Shown here: piece after piece, positions 5,741 through 9,793 of the stretch
How the letters are laid out: every line of letters starts with the position of its first letter
How positions within the stretch are numbered: the stretch's first letter is position 1
DNA from: JANNHK01 sp034408875
Lineage (GTDB): Bacteria; Actinomycetota; Acidimicrobiia; IMCC26256; PALSA-610
DNA: 9,793 nucleotides
Reading direction: 5' to 3'
NCBI GenBank assembly: GCA_034408875.1
Contig: JAWXCJ010000227.1
Coordinates: forward strand, 1 to 9,793
Notes under the pieces: model-generated
What the model saw: the letters and a program-made list of their open reading frames with translations, nothing else
What the model was told of the DNA's origin: nothing
Database searches by the model: none
Translations under genes and position numbers: made by a program

Positions 5741-7362
5741 GCGTTCCCTCCTCGGGAACCGGCGGACAGGGGAACGAACTCAGGACGCGCGGACCCACGG
5801 AACACGAAGCGGCCGAGCAGGTCGTCGGAGGCTTCCGGGTAGTCGGCCCGCGCGTGCGATCCGCGCGTCTCTTCCCGCGTCGCCGCCGCGTCGACGATCG
5901 CCCGCGAGACGCGCAGAAGGTTGAGTACCTCGTAGGTCGCCATCTCGCGCGCGGGAAGGTCGTCGGCGAGACCGGCGAGGTCGCCGAGCGTGTCGGCGGC
6001 GAGCTTGAGACCGCCCGCGTCGCGCACGACTCCACAATCGCTCGACATCGTGCGCTGGACCGCGCCCCGCACCTTGTCGGGCGCCGTGGGATTGTTTCTC
6101 GGGAGCACGACCGGGTCCTCGTCGACCGCGACCGCCGTGAGGTCGAGCACGCCGGTCATCGCGCCCGTCGAGTCGGCCTCGCGCTTGTCGCGGACGATCG
6201 CCTCGACCACGCGCCGCCCGAACACGAGACCGTCGAGCAACGAGTTCGACGCAAGCCGATTGGCGCCGTGGACGCCGCTGCACGCCGTCTCTCCGCACGA
6301 CCACAGGTGGGGAAGGGTTGTCGCACCGTCGAGGTCAGTGACAACTCCGCCCGACAAGTAGTGCGCGGCGGGCGCCACCGGCAGCCAGTCGTTCGTCGGG
6401 TCGAGGCCGACACCTTGACACGCGGCCCAGATCGTCGGGAACCGGTGCTCGAAATCCTCGATCATCGTCGCGTCGAGCCAGACGTGTTCGACGTTCTCGT
6501 CCATCATGCGCGCGTAGATCGCGCGCGAAACGATGTCGCGCGGAGCGAGATCGGCGAGCGGATGGGCGCCCGCCATGAACGCGGATCCCTCGTCGTCGCG
6601 CAGGACCGCGCCCTCTCCCCGCAGTGCCTCGGACAGCAGCGGCCGCGGCATCGACGGGTGGTGCAGGGCCGTCGGGTGGAATTGCACGAATTCCAAGTCG
6701 GCACAGGCCACCCCGGCCCTGAGTGAAAGGGCTATACCGTCACCCGTCGAAAGCGCCGGATTTGTCGTGACCGCGAAGCACTGACCAGCTCCACCAGTGG
6801 CCAGGACTGTGTCGAGGGCCCGGACGAATTCCACGCCACCAGTGGGGCTCAGGGCCAGGACACCCTCGCTGCGGCCCCGCTCGCGCAGCAGTTCGATCGC
6901 GAACCAGCCCGTCCGCACCTCGATGTCGCTGCGCTCGACCGCTTCCACCAGCGCCCGTTCGATCTCGGCGCCCGTGGCGTCGCCGCCCGCGTGCACGACC
7001 CGGGCCAGCGAGTGCCCGCCCTCCCGGGCCAGCAGCAGCTGGTCGCCCTCGGCACTGGGTTCAGTGTCGAACCGGGCGCCCATCGCGGCCAGCTCCCGCA
7101 CCCGGTCGGGGCCTTCTTCGACGAGCACCCGGACCGCGTCGGCGTCGCAGAGCCCGGAGCCGGCGACGAGCGTGTCGGCGAGATGCAGGTCGGGTGAGTC
7201 GGGCGGCGCGAACGCGGCCGCCACACCACCTTGCGCATAGCGCGTCGCCGAATGCGACAACTCGCCCTTCGTGAGCACGACCACCGACATTCCCCGCCGA
7301 GCCGCGTGCAACGCGGTCGTGAGCCCCGCGATACCGCTCCCCATAACCAGAAGGTCGTGCAC
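5737..7362 (-). CDS. nadB: L-aspartate oxidase
   Basis: FAD enzyme oxidising L-aspartate to iminoaspartate, the substrate of NadA in de novo NAD synthesis. The complete 541-residue protein carries the FAD-binding GSGIAGLTTALHAARRG (8-24), SATRYAQGGVAAA (38-50), TLVAGSGLCDADAV (64-77), EGGHSLARVVHAGGDATG (114-131), the QFHPTAL strand (227-233), EALRGEGAVLRD (245-256), LAPRDIVSRAI (272-282), HYLSGGVVTDLDG (334-346) and HGANRLASNSLLDGLVFG (365-382). The C-terminal helical domain typical of NadB rather than of the short succinate dehydrogenase subunits follows. The start is a GTG at 7362, just before the first Rossmann strand. Its ribosome site AGGA overlaps the stop of the upstream panD remnant. 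The match to the family is full length, with no sign of decay. Confidence 0.97.
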   Translation of the reverse strand: MHDLLVMGSGIAGLTTALHAARRGMSVVVLTKGELSHSATRYAQGGVAAAFAPPDSPDLHLADTLVAGSGLCDADAVRVLVEEGPDRVRELAAMGARFDTEPSAEGDQLLLAREGGHSLARVVHAGGDATGAEIERALVEAVERSDIEVRTGWFAIELLRERGRSEGVLALSPTGGVEFVRALDTVLATGGAGQCFAVTTNPALSTGDGIALSLRAGVACADLEFVQFHPTALHHPSMPRPLLSEALRGEGAVLRDDEGSAFMAGAHPLADLAPRDIVSRAIYARMMDENVEHVWLDATMIEDFEHRFPTIWAACQGVGLDPTNDWLPVAPAAHYLSGGVVTDLDGATTLPHLWSCGETACSGVHGANRLASNSLLDGLVFGRRVVEAIVRDKREADSTGAMTGVLDLTAVAVDEDPVVLPRNNPTAPDKVRGAVQRTMSSDCGVVRDAGGLKLAADTLGDLAGLADDLPAREMATYEVLNLLRVSRAIVDAAATREETRGSHARADYPEASDDLLGRFVFRGSARPEFVPLSAGSRGGNA

Positions 7363-7370
7363 CGGGGTAA

Positions 7371-7374
7371 TCCT
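7371..7374 (-). promoter_or_regulatory. nadB ribosome binding site overlapping the panD-remnant stop codon
   Basis: On the minus strand the TAG ending the panD remnant (7375-7373) is part of TAGGATTACCCCGGTG. AGGA lies 8 nt before the nadB GTG. This supports the GTG start and means that ribosomes finishing the remnant stop on the nadB ribosome site, an arrangement that favours translational coupling. Confidence 0.6.
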
Positions 7375-7468
7375 ACGTGGGGTCGAGGGTGATCGAACCG
7401 ACGTAGTCGAACCGAGCGCCGGTCACCGTCGTCCGGTGGATCTTCGACTTCATCACCGTGCGCTGCAT
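7373..7468 (-). pseudogene. panD: aspartate 1-decarboxylase remnant: first 31 codons only
   Basis: Between panC and nadB the minus strand opens with ATG at 7468, preceded by GGGGAGAGC as ribosome site, and reads 31 codons to TAG at 7373. The peptide is recognisably the N-terminus of PanD: the conserved RT, KSKIHR (7-12) including Lys9, TVT (14-16), Tyr22 and the DYVGS segment. Gly24-Ser25 are at exactly the positions where PanD cleaves itself to form the pyruvoyl cofactor. The family is usually about 115-140 residues; here it stops after LDPT and nadB starts 10 bp later, so the whole body of the alpha chain is missing. The peptide alone cannot decarboxylate aspartate. Its frame differs from nadB, so it is not a fusion. 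The preserved residues argue for a recent deletion, a chimeric assembly, or reuse as a leader peptide. panC-panD-coaX synteny in actinobacteria supports the identification. Confidence 0.88.
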
Positions 7469-7476
7469 GCTCTCCC

Positions 7477-8370
7477 CTACGCCTGTACGAAACCCGTACC
7501 GAGATCAACTTCGACGTCCTCGCCCCACACCGCGAGGCGGATGTTGTCGATCAGGCGCGTACCGCCGAGCCGAGCCGCGAGTGCGACCAACACGTCGCCA
7601 TTCACGGCGTCGAGCGGAGTGATGTCGTGCGCGTCGCTGATCTCGACGTACTCGAGGTCGACGCCCGGCGCCCGTCCGACAGTCTGCGTGATCACGTCAC
7701 GGAGCCGCTGCGAATCGCGCTCCCCCTCGACCACCGCGTTGGCCGCGACCCGCAACGCGTCGAACAACACCGGCGCCGCGGCGCGTTGTTCCGGCGACAA
7801 GTAGGCGTTGCGGCTCGACAAAGCGAGACCATCCGCCTCGCGAACGAGTGGGCACCCGACGACTTCGACCGGCAGGTTGAGGTCGTCGGCCATGCGCGTG
7901 ACTACCGCGAGTTGCTGCGCGTCCTTGCGTCCGAAGAAGGCCGCACTCGGGCCGACGATCGAGAACAGTTTGGCAACGACGGTCGCGACTCCGTCGAAAT
8001 GCGTCGGCCGCGTCGCTCCGCACAGGCCTTCGGTGAGGCGCTCGACGTGCACCGTCGTGAGGACGGGCCGCGGGTACATCTCGGCCCGGGCGGGTGCGAA
8101 GACGCAGTCGACGCCTTCGGCCTCGCACTGGGCAAGGTCGCCGGTCAGGTCGCTCGGGTACCGGTCGAGATCCTCGCCCGCGCCGAACTGCAATGGGTTG
8201 ACGAAGATCGTGACGACGACGAAGTCGCAGCGTTCGCGCGCGGCACGCATCAGTGCGCGATGGCCCTCGTGGAGATAACCCATCGTGGGCACGACACCGA
8301 CGGTGCGCCCGTCGCGGCGCGTCCGGTCACAGTGCTCGCGTAGCTCCGCAATCGTTTCGACGTACAGCAC
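7477..8370 (-). CDS. panC: pantothenate synthetase (pantoate--beta-alanine ligase)
   Basis: Joins pantoate and beta-alanine with ATP hydrolysis to AMP, giving pantothenate. The complete 297-residue protein has the nucleotidyl-transferase fold: VPTMGYLHEGH (27-37) with the HxGH motif (34-37), TIFVNPLQFG (54-63), CGATRPTHFDGVATVV (117-132), FFGRKDAQQL (145-154), READGLALSSRNAYLS (177-192) with the KMSKS-like SSRN (185-188). The position usually Gly in RPGHF is Thr123, a mild change. The C-terminal dimerisation part is present, ending in GGTRLIDNI. The start is GTG 8370, with AGG 7 nt upstream. The stop lies 8 bp before the panD remnant start. The enzyme looks intact although its local beta-alanine supplier is broken, so beta-alanine must come from another gene or from outside. 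Confidence 0.97.
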   Translation of the reverse strand: MLYVETIAELREHCDRTRRDGRTVGVVPTMGYLHEGHRALMRAARERCDFVVVTIFVNPLQFGAGEDLDRYPSDLTGDLAQCEAEGVDCVFAPARAEMYPRPVLTTVHVERLTEGLCGATRPTHFDGVATVVAKLFSIVGPSAAFFGRKDAQQLAVVTRMADDLNLPVEVVGCPLVREADGLALSSRNAYLSPEQRAAAPVLFDALRVAANAVVEGERDSQRLRDVITQTVGRAPGVDLEYVEISDAHDITPLDAVNGDVLVALAARLGGTRLIDNIRLAVWGEDVEVDLGTGFVQA

Positions 8371-8451
8371 GTGCGAACCTCGCTCGGTTCCGGCCTCGTG
8401 GGTCCGGACTGGCGGTTCGGATGACTCGGGAAGCGTACCCGAAGGCGGAAT
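8371..8451 (-). promoter_or_regulatory. 81-bp leader of panC with a small hairpin over the ribosome site
   Basis: This is the largest gap inside the right-hand cluster. On the minus strand GAACC (8390-8386) can pair with GGTTC (8379-8375) around a 6-nt loop, and the 3' arm covers the AGG ribosome site of panC. A second CGAACC at 8419-8414 could compete for the same arm. I see no convincing -35/-10 promoter pair and no terminator with a T run. An internal promoter or translational control is possible but weakly supported. Confidence 0.2.
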
Positions 8452-9324
8452 TCAGGCGTCCGGAAGCTGGTCGGGTGGCGGCGCGGCCATGACGTCGTCG
8501 AGTAGGCGGTCGATCGCGGTGTCGCGTCGGCTCGTGAGGCGCGCTGCCTCTCGGGCCAGCGCGCGGTAGGCGTCACGGTCGCCGGGGTCGAGGGCGAGGA
8601 GGTGTTGCTCGACCGTCGTCAGGTCGCCGCGGCTGATCGGGCCGGTCAACGCTTCGGCCGGTCCGAGCACGAATGCATTGTCGACCGATGCCTGCACGAG
8701 CGATCGGAATGCCTCGAACGGTACGCCGCACGACTGCGCGAGGCGCTCGACCTGGCCGAGCAGCGCGACGAGGTGATTCGACGCGACAACTGCGGCCGCG
8801 TGGTAGCGCACGCGTTCGCTGTCGGGCAGTTCGAACGTCCGCAGCCCGAGCAACTGGGCAATCTCGGTCGTCATGGGGTCGCCGGCGACTGCCGCCCACG
8901 CGCCGGGCAGGCGCTCGAGCCCGGCACTCGCCGACGGAAACGACTGCAACGGGTGCAGTGCGCCGACGCGTACGTCGGGGCGCGCTTCGCGAAGCCGCTG
9001 GAACGCGTCGAGCCCGCGCGAGCCCGCGAGGTGAATGACGAGCGCGTTCTTCTCGAGTGAGGGAGCGGTCGTGAGCGCGGCCTGGTCGATCGCCCGGTCG
9101 GGAGTCGCGATGATCACCAAGCCCGCACCCCGCCCGACTTCGGAAACGAGCGCGGCCCGCGACGAAAGCGCAACCGCGGCGGCCGTCGTCGACCCGGCAT
9201 CGGGCGCGCGTCCCGCGACCGCGACGACCTCAACGTCGTGGTCGAGAAGTGCCAAAGCGATCGTCGTGCCCGCGCGTCCGGGACCAACGAGCGCGACGGT
9301 TCGAGGAATTCGAGCCAAAGTCAT
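8452..9324 (-). CDS. Rossmann-like and DUF2520 domain protein, candidate ketopantoate reductase
   Basis: A 290-residue protein with an N-terminal Rossmann domain: strand VALVG and GPGRAG (14-19), matching GxGxxG; VVAVAGRAP (33-41) after the second strand suggests NADP; LVIIATPDRAI (69-79) and NALVIHLAGS (93-102) are core strands. The C-terminal DUF2520-type helical domain starts near GALHPLQSFP (121-130) and contains YHAAAVVASNHLVAL (174-188) and EALTGPISRGD (224-234). The architecture resembles 6-phosphogluconate dehydrogenase-like reductases such as PanE. It occupies the slot of Rv3603c in the mycobacterial folate/pantothenate cluster, directly before panC. A ketopantoate reductase role, as shown for PanG of Francisella, would supply pantoate to PanC; that PanG is of this family is my recollection, not checked. 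ATG 9324 starts 3 bp after the folK stop with a poor ribosome site. Confidence 0.85.
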   Translation of the reverse strand: MTLARIPRTVALVGPGRAGTTIALALLDHDVEVVAVAGRAPDAGSTTAAAVALSSRAALVSEVGRGAGLVIIATPDRAIDQAALTTAPSLEKNALVIHLAGSRGLDAFQRLREARPDVRVGALHPLQSFPSASAGLERLPGAWAAVAGDPMTTEIAQLLGLRTFELPDSERVRYHAAAVVASNHLVALLGQVERLAQSCGVPFEAFRSLVQASVDNAFVLGPAEALTGPISRGDLTTVEQHLLALDPGDRDAYRALAREAARLTSRRDTAIDRLLDDVMAAPPPDQLPDA

Positions 9325-9327
9325 CCG

Positions 9328-9793
9328 CTACGTCGAAGGAAGAGTCAAGGTTACCGGAGCTTCGCGGACGTCTTCCGAGGCGACCATGGCGCGTGCGCGT
9401 TCCGGGGCGAGGTCGTGCAACGGCACGAGGACGAAGGCGCGCTCCCACATGCGCGGGTGCGGAATCGTCAACTCGGGCGTGTCGAGCTCGAGTTCGTCGT
9501 AGAGCAGGATGTCGACGTCGAGTGTGCGCGGACCGAAGCGTTCGGAACGCACACGGCGCGCATCCGATTCGAGTGTCTGCACGAACGCGAGCAGCGCGCG
9601 CGGTGCGAGTTCGGTGTCGACGGCGACGACGGCGTTCAGATACGCGCCTTGGTCCGGGCCGCCCAAAGGTGCGGTTTCGTAGACACGCGAGACGCCGACC
9701 ATCGTGATCCCATCGGCGCGCGCCAGCCCGTCGACAGCGCCCTGGAGATACGCGAGCCGATCACCGAGATTCGACCCGAGCGCGAGGTAAGCC
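9328..9793 (-). CDS. folK: 2-amino-4-hydroxy-6-hydroxymethyldihydropteridine diphosphokinase, 5' end cut by window edge
   Basis: HPPK transfers pyrophosphate from ATP to 6-hydroxymethyl-dihydropterin in folate synthesis. 154 residues are visible and only a few N-terminal ones should be missing, since the first visible residues AYLALGSNLGDR are the family's opening strand and loop. SRVYETAPLGGPDQG, the YLNAVVAV strand, RFGPRTLDVDILLY with the two metal-binding Asp of DVD, and IPHPRMWERAFVLVPL are all conserved. It looks intact and active. The stop is 3 bp before the DUF2520 gene. In actinobacteria folE, folP and folB usually lie upstream, which would be beyond the right edge. Confidence 0.96.
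   Translation of the reverse strand, partial: AYLALGSNLGDRLAYLQGAVDGLARADGITMVGVSRVYETAPLGGPDQGAYLNAVVAVDTELAPRALLAFVQTLESDARRVRSERFGPRTLDVDILLYDELELDTPELTIPHPRMWERAFVLVPLHDLAPERARAMVASEDVREAPVTLTLPST

Noticed and set aside
6849..7508. Minus-strand frame of 219 codons spanning the panD remnant and the nadB start, which might suggest a PanD-NadB fusion.
   Set aside because: It is in neither the panD nor the nadB frame; the remnant and nadB are in different frames, so there is no fusion.
8400..8440. Small inverted repeats (TCGGG/CCCGA and the GTCCGGAC palindrome) as a terminator after the DUF2520 gene.
   Set aside because: Stems are only 4-5 bp with no T run, which is expected by chance at this GC content.

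Overview
The window is high-GC DNA in which every gene I can support lies on the minus strand. In transcription order (right to left) they are folK (cut by the right edge), a Rossmann/DUF2520 protein, panC, a 31-codon remnant of panD, nadB, nadC, coaX, lysS, an extended-SDR epimerase-like protein, a PlsC-like acyltransferase-fold protein and an alpha/beta hydrolase (cut by the left edge). The order folK - DUF2520 - panC - panD - coaX - lysS is the one I know from Mycobacterium and other actinobacteria, here with nadB-nadC between panD and coaX. With the codon bias and GTG/TTG starts, this points to an actinobacterium, possibly an acidimicrobial lineage; that finer placement is inference only.

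Right part (4087-9793): a compact cofactor cluster. FolK serves folate. The DUF2520 protein, PanC and CoaX belong or probably belong to pantothenate/CoA synthesis. NadB and NadC make the quinolinate branch of NAD. Genes overlap by 4 bp or are separated by less than 85 bp, so a single transcript is likely. The key anomaly is panD (aspartate 1-decarboxylase). Its start, ribosome site and first 31 codons are intact, including the self-cleavage Gly24-Ser25, but the rest is missing and nadB begins 10 bp after the premature stop. PanC therefore has no locally encoded source of beta-alanine.

Middle and left (968-4082): lysS overlaps by 4 bp (TTGA) with an SDR gene, which overlaps by 4 bp (GTGA) with a PlsC-like gene. 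Both accessory proteins have lost the classical catalytic residues of their folds. A strong GC-rich inverted repeat lies in the last codons of the PlsC-like gene and may mark the end of the operon.

Far left (1-967): a perfect 68-bp tandem duplication (814-954) fills the gap before the alpha/beta hydrolase and carries its ribosome site and GTG start in each copy. No RNA genes, CRISPR arrays, transposases or phage genes were seen. The long plus-strand open frames are antisense shadows of high-GC genes.
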